Shown: positions 44,483-56,330, counted from the stretch's first letter. The stretch: DNA of 64,000 nucleotides from Selaginella moellendorffii (GCF_000143415.4 NW_003314360.1:104284-168283), one strand, 5' to 3'. Notes: generated by a model from the letters alone, not told the origin. Translations and numbers: made by a program.

Positions 44483-45136
44483 TATGAAAATCGATGTACT
44501 TCCAGCTATTTTTCTCTTAGTAGCGTGGCCTTTACTTTGTAAACTAGCTACGTAGGAAGTGAAAATCAATGAAAAATGCATGGCTATTTGGCATTCTTGC
44601 AAACTACTACAGCCATGATTTTTTTACGCAATTCAGATGATCACCTAGCACTTTGTCATATACATAGTTCGCCCAGCTGAGCCATTCCTCACGTGGTGCA
44701 CATATAGAAGTCAGCAGTATTCTATGCTCAGTCTTATTTCATCCAGAGCTTAGAAGACTAGAAGCTTAGAATCCTAGGTCTTCCAAGAAACCTCCAACGC
44801 TTGCTTTTTCCTGGAAGATAATACCAGGAAAATTCTGCAAAATGCTATCTGTGATAATTGTGGGCCTTGGAATTTACTCTAGGGACTTATTTCCAATTTA
44901 ATAAAAAAAGTTGACGCAGTTACATGCGGTCTTTGAGACTTGTTTGAGATAGGTTGTTCAGAATTCTAGTCAGCCACAACTTTGACGAGTGCCACACTTG
45001 AATTGACTACACAACAATCTTTCAAGTCATTATAAATGGACTCATTAGACTCCCAAAGAAAAATCTGTTGTTTCAGTAGGTCTTAAATAGGCTTTAAAAG
45101 ATCTTAAACAAAGTTTAAATCTTTTCGCAAACTTCT
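44483..45136. other. 3' flank of MTPSL copy 1, then unrecognised AT-rich DNA
   Basis: Up to about 44830 the sequence is the reverse complement of the DNA beyond the 3' end of the intact MTPSL (60690-61028). The remainder shows no gene or repeat that I can name. Confidence 0.6.
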
Positions 45137-45277
45137 ATATATTTTTATGACTAACAATATAAAAATTTAATTTATATACAACCAGAGAGAAAACACCACT
45201 ACTGTTGTTGACTCCTAAAAGCTATATACTAATACTAAATTTAATTTTTATATTGTTAATCATAAAAATATATGAAT
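45137..45277. repeat. Inverted repeat, hairpin-forming, about 140 bp
   Basis: TATATATTTTTATGACTAAC at about 45137-45160 continues to 45178 and pairs with its near-complement at about 45235-45277. Arms are roughly 40 bp and the loop about 57 bp. It resembles a small foldback MITE; target duplication is not clear. Confidence 0.6.
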
Positions 45278-45405
45278 CAAAGATCACGTCTTGGCTTGCA
45301 GTAGATTGCCAGTAGGATAGTAGTTTCAAGCAAAGGACGCCCACAAGTGCTTGGAGTGTAGAAAGTTAAAGATTGGTGTATCATCTCCAGGAATGCAAGG
45401 CCAAG

Positions 45406-45692
45406 ATGCTTTATTTTGTTAAAGTGGAACTTATTCAGTAAAGTGGGACATTAATTAGCATATGTCCACATGCCATTTCCTAGTACTTAATTAATATTTA
45501 TTAATATTTCTATCAGTTTTTTAATTTATTTTATATATTTCACAATATTATAACACAAAATCATATGAAAAGTTTTTAATTTATAAATTATAAAGCTAAA
45601 ACTTCAATTTTTTATTGTTGTTATAAAAATGGCATGTGGCCACACACCATAAGTGGGATAATGAAAAGTTCCACTTTAACAAAATAAAGCAT
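45406..45692. mobile_element. 287-bp MITE derived from the 13.2-kb transposon
   Basis: The perfect 27-bp inverted ends begin ATGCTTTATTTTG. Its left end continues with TTATTCAGTAAAGTGGGAC, as does the right end of the large transposon. Its right end (minus strand) continues TCATTATCCCACTT, as does the left end of the large one. Two family palindromes lie inside at 45455-45476 and 45629-45650. It is therefore an internal-deletion derivative. No protein is encoded. Confidence 0.92.
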
Positions 45693-47089
45693 CAAAGAGA
45701 TGTAGCAACATATAGTGAAAGCAGCTAGGGAGCTTGGAATCATGGGATGTCACTCAGTGATTTCCTGAGGCCAGAGGGCCTAACACAGGATTAGCTTGGC
45801 AAAGGATTGCTTGTTGGGGACAAATAGGATGGGATATAGTGGGCAAAAGAAATGACACTCCCTCCTTGGCAATGCAAAATGTTTAATGACTAACTCTAAA
45901 TTAATAATGTTAAGTTTTAACTAGTAGATGTTGTTAATGGATATGTTAATGACTATAATTTTATAATTAGGCAGTGCTATAATTTATAAGTTTATAATGG
46001 TTTATGTTTTTCCTCATTGTGTTTTATGTTTGTGCTCCTTATATTTTCTTTTCAATTTTATTCATTCTCTCTAGTATTATGGCTAGATTGGAATATGTAA
46101 ATCATGCTCAAGATAGTATTATTTCTTTTTCTGATCTTATTGAGAGAACTAATAGTAAAGTAAATTCTTTTACTTTTTTTATTATGGTCTGCTTCCAAAA
46201 GAGAGAGAATATGAAAGATGTCATCGACCAATGAAATATCAATATGACAATCTGGGTTGTAAAGATGGTTTAAAATAGAATTGTAAAAATTGCAATACCA
46301 CAAAATCTCTTAGAACTAATACTTGGTTTACAAATAGTAATTTCATATTTTCTCAAATGTTTGTTGGTGCATTAAAATGCCACAATATCAAGTTCATATT
46401 AAGTGTAATATTAAAAGTGAGTACACAATAACAAATTGATACAAATTTTGTCATGATATTTGTGTTTTCGCATTATAATGAGGTAGTCAAAAGATTGGTG
46501 GTCTAGGAAGAATTATGGAAATTGATGAAAGTGAGTTTGGTAAGCAGAAATATAATTATGGTAAAAGATTAGTGTGTCTTTAGAAGAATTGAACATGATT
46601 TAAATTAAATGTTTATGGTTCTGGTGGCTGATCATATTGCACAAACTTTAGTTGATATATTATATACATAACTAATAATTATAATTATTTTTTTAGAAAC
46701 AATCATATATAGTGATTGTTGGGCTGGTTATGATTTAGAATGGTTGAATTAGTTGAACTTCATTCATTATACTGTCAATCACTCCCAGAATTTTGTTGAT
46801 CCTGTGATTGGAGTTCATATCAATCGTATTGAATCACCATGAAATGCAATGAAAAAATCCCTTCCTCGCTATGGTACAACAAAAAGATTATACAGCTCTT
46901 ACTTTTAAGAATATATTTGGTAAAAATTATATATTAAAAGAAAGGAAACTGCATTTAATATTCTATATATTCACACAATTAGGATAATGCTGTTATTGTA
47001 CTTTTAAATACATAAAAATAATTGAAAAATAATATACTTGAACAATCTTTAATTTAAAATAATGAGGTTATATAGGTGGTATGTAAATC
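45693..47089 (+). pseudogene. Decayed Merlin / ISXO2-like transposase
   Basis: Across several frames the plus strand reads pieces typical of ISXO2/IS1595-type transposases: MEIDESEFGKQKYNYGKR (about 46515-46570), SDCWAGYDLEWL (46710-46745), HYTVNHSQNFVDPVIGVHINRIES (about 46770-46840) and MKKSLPRYG. The D...D...E catalytic residues are recognisable in order. Frameshifts and stops are many, so it is dead. Terminal repeats were not found. The first ~300 bp (45693-46000) show nothing identifiable. Confidence 0.7.
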
Positions 47090-47265
47090 TGTGAGGGCCA
47101 AGTGTACGGCTACGATGTTGTATACTAATATTAGCGTAGTGGGATTTTGGTAGCCGTCGGATTGGTTTCAATCCGGATCAGTTGCTTCTATATATAAGTT
47201 AGGGTTTTTGGGTTAATTGATATGCACATTTTCTGTATTCCCTTTCGATATTCCAAGCACTCACA
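47090..47265 (+). repeat. 5' LTR (176 bp) of the short-LTR gypsy element
   Basis: It contains TATATATAAG (about 47191) as a probable TATA box and pairs with 51921-52087. The primer site that follows (TTGGTGGAG) is not of the initiator tRNA-Met type. The leader 47266-47540 is non-coding and repeats the phrase GATCTAGCTTTTT. Confidence 0.88.
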
Positions 47266-47540
47266 TTGGTGGAGATGAGGGGCACCTTGAATTGTCCTTG
47301 AGGAGTGCTTGGATTTGGGATTTTGGTTTAGATCTAGCTTTTGCATCGTCTAGATCTAGCTTTTTCCATTTCCTTTCTTTTGTTCTTTCCTTTTAGGATT
47401 TTGGTTTAGATCTAGCTTTTTGCATTGTCTAGATCTACCATTTCCTTCTAGTTTTTTGTCATTTCTCTTCTTTTGCTCTTTCTTTTTCATTCATCTTCAT
47501 GGCAGATCAGTAATCTCCTCCTTTGACTCTGGAGTAGCAA

Positions 47541-48428
47541 TTGGTACAATTGCTTGATGCTATGTGCTTGCAATTGAATAACCAAAGTCAGTTGATGGCG
47601 GCATTCACGGCACGTGGTACAACTCCTCCTGCTCTTGGTGCCAATCCTCACGTTCGGCCAGAGTTCTTTCGCGGGAATCCTGGGGATGATGTGTACCATT
47701 GGTTCGATCACTTCACAGTGATTGCCACATATCATTCTTGGGATGATGCTCGACGTTTGCGTGAGTTTCCCACGTGTCTCCAAGGGACGGCATTGCAGTG
47801 GTACAATGGTTTGAGCGCAGCCACTCGTGGGGATTGGAGTGTTCTCCCGGACGTCTTCAAACGCGCCTTCGGATATGCTGACGATTGTGATGATGCTTTC
47901 CAACAATTGCATTGTCTTCGCCAAGGGCCATCTAAGTCGGTGATGCAATTTGGCGTTTGTTTCGAAAGTCTTTTGCTTCGTGCGGAGCTAAATATGTCGG
48001 AGCGGATGAAGCTAGGAATGTTGTGGCTAGCACTTCCTCAAGATCTTGTCGGACTTGTGCATGCACTTGCTCCCACCACCCTTGACGATGCTCTTTGCTT
48101 GGCACAACGTTATGAGACGTCACCTCTTCCACTTCTCACTGCACGTCCTTCCGCTCTACTTCCTATGGGTGATGCTCTTGTTCCAATGGCGGTTGATGTT
48201 GCTGCTGCTCGAGTCCAAGGACAAGCGCGAGGACGTGGTCGTGGCCGTGATGTTCGCTGCTGGGCGTGTGATGAAGTTGGTCATACTTATCGGCATTGTC
48301 AGCGTTTTCCGGATTGGCAACCTCCATTTCCGGGGTGGAGACCTTGGCGTCAACAACGTCTTGGTGCTGCTGTAGTGGAAGGTCTGGACACTAAGATGCA
48401 TCCGGGAAACAAGGAGTCGCACGAGTAA
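47541..48428 (+). CDS. Gag of the short-LTR gypsy element
   Basis: A 295-residue open frame has a retrotransposon gag core (FFRGNPGDDVYHWFDHF, CLQGTALQWYNGLS, YADDCDDAFQQL, ALPQDLVGLV). An Arg/Gly-rich stretch and a CCHC zinc knuckle (CWACDEVGHTYRHC) follow. It forms the nucleocapsid that packages the RNA. The start could lie a little upstream (47500, ATGGCAGATCAG), but a stop there (TAA at 47512-47514 in frame) makes 47541 the first usable ATG; that upstream ATG may be the ancestral start. It is the only long intact frame of this element. Confidence 0.8.
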   Translation: MVQLLDAMCLQLNNQSQLMAAFTARGTTPPALGANPHVRPEFFRGNPGDDVYHWFDHFTVIATYHSWDDARRLREFPTCLQGTALQWYNGLSAATRGDWSVLPDVFKRAFGYADDCDDAFQQLHCLRQGPSKSVMQFGVCFESLLLRAELNMSERMKLGMLWLALPQDLVGLVHALAPTTLDDALCLAQRYETSPLPLLTARPSALLPMGDALVPMAVDVAAARVQGQARGRGRGRDVRCWACDEVGHTYRHCQRFPDWQPPFPGWRPWRQQRLGAAVVEGLDTKMHPGNKESHE

Positions 48429-48567
48429 CAAAGGGACCTTGCACGAATAAGTTAGTGACCCCTCCATCTTTCTTTCGGGAGTATTATCAAGGGGTTCACT
48501 CGGCATCGATTCATCCAGTGTTTCCTTTCCAAACTCATTTTTATAGAGGTCTCCTATTATTCTCTCC

Positions 48568-50390
48568 GTGTTAGTTGATACAGGTTTGAGTTTATCTTCT
48601 ATTGCTCGATCTGTTGCCACACGTTGTCGTCTACACTTGCGTCATGTGGCAGAACCAGTTTTCATTCTTTATGGCAACGGCCGTACACATGCATGTGCAC
48701 GGGATGAAGCGGACCTGGTTGTGCATGTGGGCGATCTCAAGCTTGAGTTGCAGTCGTTGCAGGTAGTGCCGAGTCAAGCTTTTGACCTCATTCTTGGTAT
48801 GGATTAGTTGTAGCGCAATCATGCCAAGTGTGACTTTGAGACTTCTCCCCCTTGTCTCATACTTCCTTATGTTTCATCCATTCCTCTCACTTTCGTACCA
48901 CTTCGTCCCTCTACTTCTACCTCTGCTTCTATTACTTTTGTTCCCCCACTATTTTCTTCTGTGTTTCCATCTTGTTTTGCTTTTCCCTTTTTCGATCCCT
49001 TCAACGATATTTGTGTTATAGCAGTTGACCGGCTCATGAAGGAGTATTCTGATCTCTTTGAATTTGACCTATCATCTGGGGCCAAGATTGCCACATGTCA
49101 TCCGATTCCAACCAGGGATGCTCATCCAATCAAGGTTCCTGTTTGTCGTCGGTCACCCAAGGAAATCAAGATTTTACGTGCAAACGTCAAGGAGATGTTG
49201 GAGAAGGGTGTTATTCGGAAATTGTAGAGTCCTTGGGCATGTGAACCTCATCTTGTGACGAAGCCTGATGGGAGTATTCGTTTCTGCATCGACTATCGTC
49301 CGTTAAATGAAGTGACGATCCCAGATGTGTACCCTCTTCCTCACACTGCTGATCTCTTGGATCGTTTGGGGCGAAGTCATTGGTTCACCAAGCTAGATCT
49401 TGCTTCTGGGTATTGGCAAATACCGATAGCCGAAGAAGATATTCCTAAGACTACTTTTCGTACACCATTTGGTTTGTATGAGTTCTTGGTGATGCCGTTT
49501 GGTTTGAACAATGCTCCAACAACTTTCCAGCGGATGATGGATGAGGTTCTTTGCGATATGCCGGAGGTGACTGCGGACTTTATTGATGATGTCTTGATCC
49601 ACTCAAAGGGGACATAGGAGGAGCACGTTCATGATATTTGTGAAGTGTTGGATCTGCTATGCAACGTTGGTTTAAAGTTGAAGTGGTCAAAGTGCGTGTT
49701 TGGATCTAAGGACACAACTTATCTTGGGTACCGTATTTCTTGTGAGGGTTTGCAAGTTGATCCTGACAAACTTGTGGCTGTTCTAAAGTTCCGTACTCCA
49801 AAGTGTGTGAATGATGTGCAGTGCTTCTTGGGTAAAATGCAGTATCTTAGTCGTTTTGTGGATCATCTTTCCGATCACACTGCCCCGTTGCGAGCATTGC
49901 TGAAGTCATCAACGTCATCTTTCATCTGGTCTCCAGATTGTGAGCAGGCGTTCGTGGATCTCAAAGAGCTATTGATGACTCCTCCGGTTTTGGCATATCC
50001 TGACTACACTCGACCTTTTATTTTGCGCATGGATGCTTCTGACTTCAGTTTTGGAGGTGTGTTGATGCAAAAGAGCTCAAGTGTGTTTGGTTAGCGCAAT
50101 CCCATTGCATATATAACCCGTACATTACAACCAGCGGAGATGAACTACTCCACGATAGAGAAGGAGTGTTTAGCAGTAGTTTGGGGTTTTGAGAAACTTC
50201 ATGCATATCTACATGGTTCTCGGACGTTACTTGAAGGTGACCATGTTGCTGTTACTTCATTATTAAAGCAGAAGAACCTGGTTGGGCGTACTGCTCGATG
50301 AGCTTTGAAGCTTCAGATATATGATTTTGATGTTGTTCATCGCCCAGAGAGTTCTATGGCTGATGCTGATGCCCTTTCTTGAGCTCCTCT
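48568..50390 (+). pseudogene. Protease, RT and RNase H of the short-LTR gypsy element
   Basis: Protease LVDTGLSLSSIARS (48568 on) ends at DLILGMD. RT follows at 49021-49617 (HPIPTRDAHPIKVP; VTKPDGSIRFCIDYRPLNE; KLDLASGYWQIPI; MPFGLNNAPTTFQRM) with the catalytic box FIDDVLIHS. RNase H (ILRMDASDFSFGGVLMQ, NYSTIEKECLAVVWGFEKL) runs to about 50390. In-frame stops lie near 48807, 49228, 49617, 50094 and 50301, several of them CAG/CAA- or CGA-like codons turned to TAG or TGA. Confidence 0.85.
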
Positions 50391-50619
50391 TCCTTCTTCA
50401 CTCATTTCTCATGTTTCTAACAAGCCTATTATTCCAGCATCTGTGGATTTTCTAGACGATGATTCTATGCCGTCGGCGGTTGCTATCCTTGACGTTCAGT
50501 GTCCACAAGGCGCAGAGCAAGATCTACCTTCTCTTGATGAGGTTTGCGAGGCTCAAAAGATTGAGCCGTGGATTTGAAGGCTTCGAGATGGGTTTGAGAA
50601 TTTTATATCACTTGCTGAT

Positions 50620-51770
50620 GACTTGCCTTTCCGGCATTTACATTCTCAATATTGCCTTGAAGATGGCCTTCTTTATTTTGTGGGGACAGATCCTGATGAT
50701 CATTTACAACTGGTGATGCCTTCTGTCTTTATTTCGCGGTTTCTCCATGCCTGCCATGATTCTCCTATTCTAGGTGGGCATATGGGACACCATCATGTAA
50801 CCAAGAAGCTGTGCAGGTCTTTTTATTGGCCGAAGATGTGACGTGATGTTATCCGGTATGTGCATAGCTGCGTTTGGTGCTAAGCTCGTAATACTCCCCC
50901 TTGTGCTGCGGAAGGATGGTTGGAGTCAATTGCGGTTTCCCGTTCGTTTAAGTTGGTGGCGTTTGATCTTATGGGACCTTTTCCACGGTCAACTGTTGGC
51001 AATGAGTATGTTATTATTGTTTTTGACTACTTGACTCGTTGGGTGGAAGTTGGTACTCTTGTTAACGCCTCTGCAACTGCTATTGGCTACTTCCTCCTCA
51101 ATCGAGTGGTGTTCCAGCATTCTTGTCTAGAGCAAATTCTTTCGGATAATAGTCCCGCATTTATGGCTAAGGCATTTCATGTTTTGACGTCTCGGTTGGG
51201 GATACGCCACACTTTCACAAGTGTTTATCATCCACAATCAAATGGTCTGGTGGAATGGCTCATTCGGATATTCAAAGGGATGATTGCGAAGTATGTGAAT
51301 TTTCAGCATTTGGATTGGGATGGTTATTTACCGTCTCTTTGGCATGCATATGTCACAAGGGTGCAGAGTTCTATTGGTGCTTCACCATATAAACTCCTAT
51401 ATGGTCATGATCCAATATTACCAATGGAGCTTGGTTTACCTTCACGATTGCCGCGAGCTACCGATGCTAGGTCATGGGATCAGTATTTGACGAGCGTTCT
51501 TCCACTTGTCCGAGCAGAGTCTACCGAACACTTAGGCTGCGTACAAGTGGGACAACAACGGCACTACAACTCCCATCATCATCCACTTGCGGAGTACAAA
51601 GTGGATGATTTGGTGTTAGTCCATTTTCCCCATCTTACGGTACATGGTTTATCTAAGGGACTTCTTGTGCAGTGGAAAGGACCATATCGGGTGTTGCGGC
51701 AAGTTGGACCACAAGTTTATAAGGTTTGGCATGACATTTAGCAGGCCGATCCTCTAGAGATTGTGCATAT
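50620..51770 (+). pseudogene. Integrase of the short-LTR gypsy element
   Basis: The H2C2 region (HDSPILGGHMGHHHVTKKL...) is broken by stops near 50840 and 50880. The catalytic core is intact from about 50920: LVAFDLMGPFPRS (D), ILSDNSPAFMAK (D) and HPQSNGLVEW (E), and the C-terminus reads LLVQWKGPYRVLRQVGPQVYKV. Stops near 51740 and 51772 end the frame. The polypurine tract and 3' LTR follow. Confidence 0.85.
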
Positions 51771-51920
51771 GTAGCGGCTGAAACGCTTCGTACAAAAGGA
51801 TCAAGAGGAGTTAATACCACCTACAGATCCACCAATGCCTCCTCCTGATGTTCCTCCAGATCCCGGCCCATCTACAAGAGAACCCTGATGGTCTTCCATT
51901 ATTCCAAGAGGAGGGGATGA

Positions 51921-52087
51921 TGTGAGGGCCAAGTGTATGGCTATGATGCCGTATATTAATATTAGCGTAGTGGGATTTTGGTAGCCATTGGATTGGTTTC
52001 AATTCGAACCACTCGCTCCTATATATAAGCTAGGGTTTTTGATATGCACATTTTCTATATTCCCTTTCCATATTCCAAGCACTCACA
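51921..52087 (+). repeat. 3' LTR (167 bp) of the short-LTR gypsy element
   Basis: This pairs with 47090-47265. A deletion of about nine bases after TAGGGTTTTT accounts for the length difference, and roughly a dozen substitutions are visible by eye. Confidence 0.88.
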
Positions 52088-52221
52088 AATCTAAATAAGC
52101 AAATAAGGTCCACCCTAAATAAAGGGGGGTGCTGTATTGTACTCATGAGTGTTATGTCCATCCCACAACATGGCATTGGATTTCGGGGACGATCCTGGTT
52201 GGTTGATTTGACGTTGTTGTT

Positions 52222-53172
52222 ATGGCTGCTTCAACCCCACCACCACCACCACTGCTGCCGCTGCTGCCGCCACCGCCGCCACCGGTTGCTGCTCAAGTTC
52301 TCGTGGCTTCCACAAAGAAGGTGGAGAAATTCAGTGGCACGAATTTCTTCACATGGGCGACAAGAATCAGGCTGATCCTCTCTGCGAAACGAGTGTGGAA
52401 CATCGTTGATGGGACTGAGCCTCATCCCGCTGAGCAGACGCTACAATCAGATTGGGATTTTCGCAATCAGCAAGCCATCACCGTCATTGGCTTGGGATTG
52501 AGCGATGAATTCTTGCAGCTGATTGATCTCACCAAGACCGCTGCTGAAATCTGGATGTCGCTTCGCACGATCTTCGTGGCCCAAGCCGCAAATTCTTTCA
52601 TGTTGCTGAATCAACAATTCTTGGCACTTCACATGGAAACGGGTGAAACCATTGCTGTGTACGTGGGATGGATTCGAGGGCTAATGGCTGAATTGACTGG
52701 TGCTGGGTCTCCTGTCACGGACGATCGCGCCAGGGCGTTGCTGCTTGCAACCGTCACGCCTGCGTTTAGCACGCTCGCATCTGTTCTATCTCACATGGCC
52801 ATGAACTTTGATCAAGTCGTGGGTGCCCTAATTGAAGAGGAACGCAAGATGAAGGGGAAGAAAGAAGCGATGCCCTCAGCCAAATCTTCCTTGCTTTATG
52901 CTGGCGCTGCGGGAGGATCATCCTCGTCCCCTCAAGCTCAGCCGAACGACACTGGTTTTCGTGGCATTTGTCACTATTGCCACAAACCTGGACACTTGGC
53001 GAGGGATTGCAAGAAGAAGAAAGCTGATCGTGCTAAAGCTGCCAAGAACAAAGACAAAGGAAACAAAGACAAGGGCTCTGGGACTCCTCATAAGCTCTTG
53101 ATGGCTCGCTCTGCAAGCAGCCCGTGCTCGGACCAGAGCTGTGGCTGGATTCTGGAGTGTCATTCCATATGA
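52222..53172 (+). CDS. Copia gag-like protein
   Basis: A 316-residue frame begins with a polyproline leader, then a UBN2/gag core (FSGTNFFTWATRIRLIL; IWMSLRTIFVAQ; VTPAFSTLASVLSHM) and a zinc knuckle CHYCHKPGHLARDC followed by a Lys-rich tail. The protease active site WLDSGVSFHM lies at about 53136-53165 in a shifted frame, so gag and pol are no longer in register. Confidence 0.8.
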   Translation: MAASTPPPPPLLPLLPPPPPPVAAQVLVASTKKVEKFSGTNFFTWATRIRLILSAKRVWNIVDGTEPHPAEQTLQSDWDFRNQQAITVIGLGLSDEFLQLIDLTKTAAEIWMSLRTIFVAQAANSFMLLNQQFLALHMETGETIAVYVGWIRGLMAELTGAGSPVTDDRARALLLATVTPAFSTLASVLSHMAMNFDQVVGALIEEERKMKGKKEAMPSAKSSLLYAGAAGGSSSSPQAQPNDTGFRGICHYCHKPGHLARDCKKKKADRAKAAKNKDKGNKDKGSGTPHKLLMARSASSPCSDQSCGWILECHSI

Positions 53173-56100
53173 CGCCCATGGCTTCCTTGTTTTTTGACTA
53201 CCAAGAACTGTGTGAGAGTGACGCCATGGGACCCGGTGACTCCTCTGCTGACGACGTGCTAGGCAAAGGAACAATCAGGGTTCAGCTCTCATCTGGAGAA
53301 ATCTGGGAGATCTATCCTATGTCTTATGTTCCGGGACTTACACACACGCTGCTGCGGATTGGAACTGCTGCTCAAGTCACAGGGAGCGTTCGTGCTGGAT
53401 GCCGAGACTGGAGACAAGGTCGCTTTTGGAGTTCCAGTAGATACGCTCTACCGCCTGGATGCTCACGTGATCCTTCCACCTGTGGCGCTGATGGCTCAGG
53501 TTCCACCGACACTTGCAACCTGGCAACAGCGCCTTGGTCACGTGAATGAGCAACAGCTAAAAAGGGTGGATGTTCCTGTGGCACCTGGGAGCGTGCTGCC
53601 CTTTTGCAAAGCTTGTGTTGGTGGAAAACACCACGTTTTTCCTTTTCCACAGATTTCTCATTCTCAAGCAAGTTCTATTCTTGAGTTGGTACACTCGGAC
53701 GTTTGTTAGATTATGGTTGAATCTTTGGGAGGCAAACGTTACGTAGTCACCTTCCTAGATGATTACACGCGGTACCTGATCGTGTACCTGCTGGCTCACA
53801 TGTCAGAGGTGTTCTCTTGCTTCTGCCAATACAAGGCTTTGGTAGAAAATCTACACAGCTGTTTAGTTCATGTGCTCCACTGCAATCGTGGAGGAGAATT
53901 CGTCTCTGGAGAATTCGAGACGTTTTGTGCTGAAGCTGGGATTCAGTGCCAGTATGCTGTCCCTGATGCCAATGCCCAGAATGGTGCTGCTTAGAGGGTG
54001 AATCGCACCATCATAGAAGCTGCACGCTGTATGCTGCTTCATGCGGGAATGCCGGCTGCTTTCTGGGGTGAGGCAGTTAACACGGCTGTTGCCAACTACC
54101 TGGGAAGACCACTCCTTATGAACTTTGGACTGGTCATGCACCTGGTTACGATCATCTCTGCATTTTTGGCTGTTTTGCCTACGCACACATTCCACACAAG
54201 CAACGCCGAAAGCTGGAGTCAAAGGCTGAGCCATCCATTTTCCTGGGATATTTGGAAGGCATGAAAGGATATCGCCTTTATTCTCTCAAGCGCAAAACGT
54301 TGCTGGAAAGACGGGATGTGCTCGTTGATGAGAGCAAGCTGTACAAGGATCGCGCTGAAGTTCCTGCTCCTACTTTCGTGGAACTCTAGCTGGTGGACAC
54401 AGTTCACGTGACTACAGCTCCTTCTCAAGTCCCGTTGCTGCCTCTTGCTCCTGCTGGTGGTAACGTGGTGGTTCCTCCAGCACTGCCACCACGCCCTCCA
54501 GCTACGCCTCTGCAAGAATCTCCTCCAGTGAGAACACCTAGCTTCTCTGAAGAACTGATGAACACTTACTTCGAGGGCGACGAGGAATTTCAAGCTGCTC
54601 CTGAGTTCTTCCTCAGCTCATCTTCACTGGGAGCTGGACGTGGATCATCACCTTCAGTGGGAGCTGGAAGCAGGTCGCCAACTTCAGTGGGAGCTCTCCC
54701 AGACTCTCCACTTGTTCCACCACCTGTGATCCACCCTCCAGCACGTCCTGAACCACGGCGCTCTGCTTGAGTTCCCGTACCATCTAGGCTGCAATTGGAA
54801 GCTGAGCAATCTCGTCCCTTCTTTAGTTTTGGAAAAATTAAAAAGAAAGGAACACACCAGGCTAACTTCGTGGCTGCTAATCCAGAGCGAATCCCCATTC
54901 CAGTGAATGTTGACGAGGCATTACCTGGACCTCATGCTGCCCAGTGGCGGGAAGCCATGAATGCTGAAATGCATTCGCATGAGCGAAACAATACAATGAC
55001 AAAGACAACCTTACCTGAAGGTGCTCACCTTGTGAGCTCGAAATGGATTTACACAGTCAAGTACAAACCTGATGGAACTGTAGCAAAATTCAAGGCCAGG
55101 TTTGTCCCACGGGGATTCAGCCAGATTCCAGGTTTGGAATACATGGAGACGTACTCACCAGTTGTGAAGTTGACCTCTGTGCGAGTGATCCTTGCACTGG
55201 CTGCCAAGTACGACCTGGAACTGCACCAGTTGGACGTTCGCACTGCTTTCCTGCACGGCAAGTTGAACGAGGAGGTCTACGTCACGCAACCACCTGGATT
55301 TGTCAAACCTGGTGAGGAACATCTTGTTTGCAAGCTGAATCGCGCCCTGTATGGGCTTAAACAATCCCCGAGGGTTTGGTTGAACGCATTGATGCGTTCT
55401 TCAAGAGCCTGGAGTGTGTTCCTCTTGCAGTGGAAGGAAACGTGTACCTGTACAAGTGTGGTGACGATTTTCTCCTGGTTGCTGTGTACGTTGACGACTG
55501 CATTCTCGGTGCAAAAACCTGCCACCTGCTGGACGAGATGAAAAAGAAGCTGAGTGAAGAATTTGAGATGTCTGACCTGGGCGAGCTTCGCCATTTCCTT
55601 GGCATCCAAATTATACGCAATCGAGGGGCATGCACCTTGAGCTTGACACAAGCTGGAGATCTTGGAACGCTTCAATATGCTGGACTGCTCTCCCGTGGCC
55701 ACACCTCTTGAGGTCAATCATAAACTCAGCCGTGACATGGCCCCTGTCACAGAGGAAGAACGCGAGTACATAGCCACAGTGCCATATCGTCAAGCTGTGG
55801 GAAGTCCTGTTTATTTGATGCTGGGAATGCGACCAGATCTCGCCTATGCTGTTGGGATGGTCTCCCAGTTCCTCGAGAACCCCGGACCTGCACATTGGCA
55901 AGCTGTGAAGCGGATTTTCTGCTACGTTCGAGGTACCTTGCATTTGCAGCTTTCACTATGGCGCTGCTGTGTCACAGGAACTTCATGGGTGCTCGGATGC
56001 GGACTGCGCGGGCGACCAGGACTCAAGGCGCTCTACCTCCGGGTAGCCCTATGGTGCTGTTCTCGGACAACCAAAGTGCTCTTGCACTGGCCGCCAATCC

Positions 56101-56330
56101 ACGCTTCCATTCTCGGACGAAACACATCGAGATTCGTTTCCACTACGTGCGGGAACAAGTCCAAAATGGAAAGTTGTTGCTGGAATATTGCCCCACCGAG
56201 GCAATGGTGGCTGATATACTCACGAAGGCTTTGGCTCGAGACTCCTTTGAACGCCATCGCGCTGCACTGGGAGTCTGCTCTCCATCTGTTTCGGGTAGTC
56301 CATCCTCTCAGCTGATCGAGCCAGAGTGGG
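53124..56330 (+). pseudogene. Copia pol (protease-integrase-RT-RNase H), broken
   Basis: Protease is LWLDSGVSFHMTP. Integrase has WQQRLGHVNEQQL, CKACVGGKHH, LVHSDVC, CNRGGEFVSGEF and NAQNGAA (stops at 53708 and 53992). RT has ARFVPRGFSQIPGLEYMETYSPVVKL and LDVRTAFLHGKLNEEVYV (54795-55541), then a frameshift and YVDDCILGAK (about 55490) and LSEEFEMSDLGELRHFLG. RNase H has LFSDNQSALALAANP and HIEIRFHYVREQV. At least four frameshifts or stops make it non-functional. Confidence 0.85.

Larger units (their letters stand above)
47086..52091 (+). mobile_element. Complete Ty3/gypsy element with very short LTRs
   Basis: LTRs at 47090-47265 (176 bp) and 51921-52087 (167 bp) start TGTGAGGGCC and end CACTCACA. 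AATC flanks both sides (47086-47089 and 52088-52091); a 5-bp AAATC is possible if the terminal A is shared. A purine tract AAGAGGAGGGGATGA precedes the 3' LTR. Internal order is gag, protease, RT, RNase H, integrase. Several stops break the polyprotein. Confidence 0.9.
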
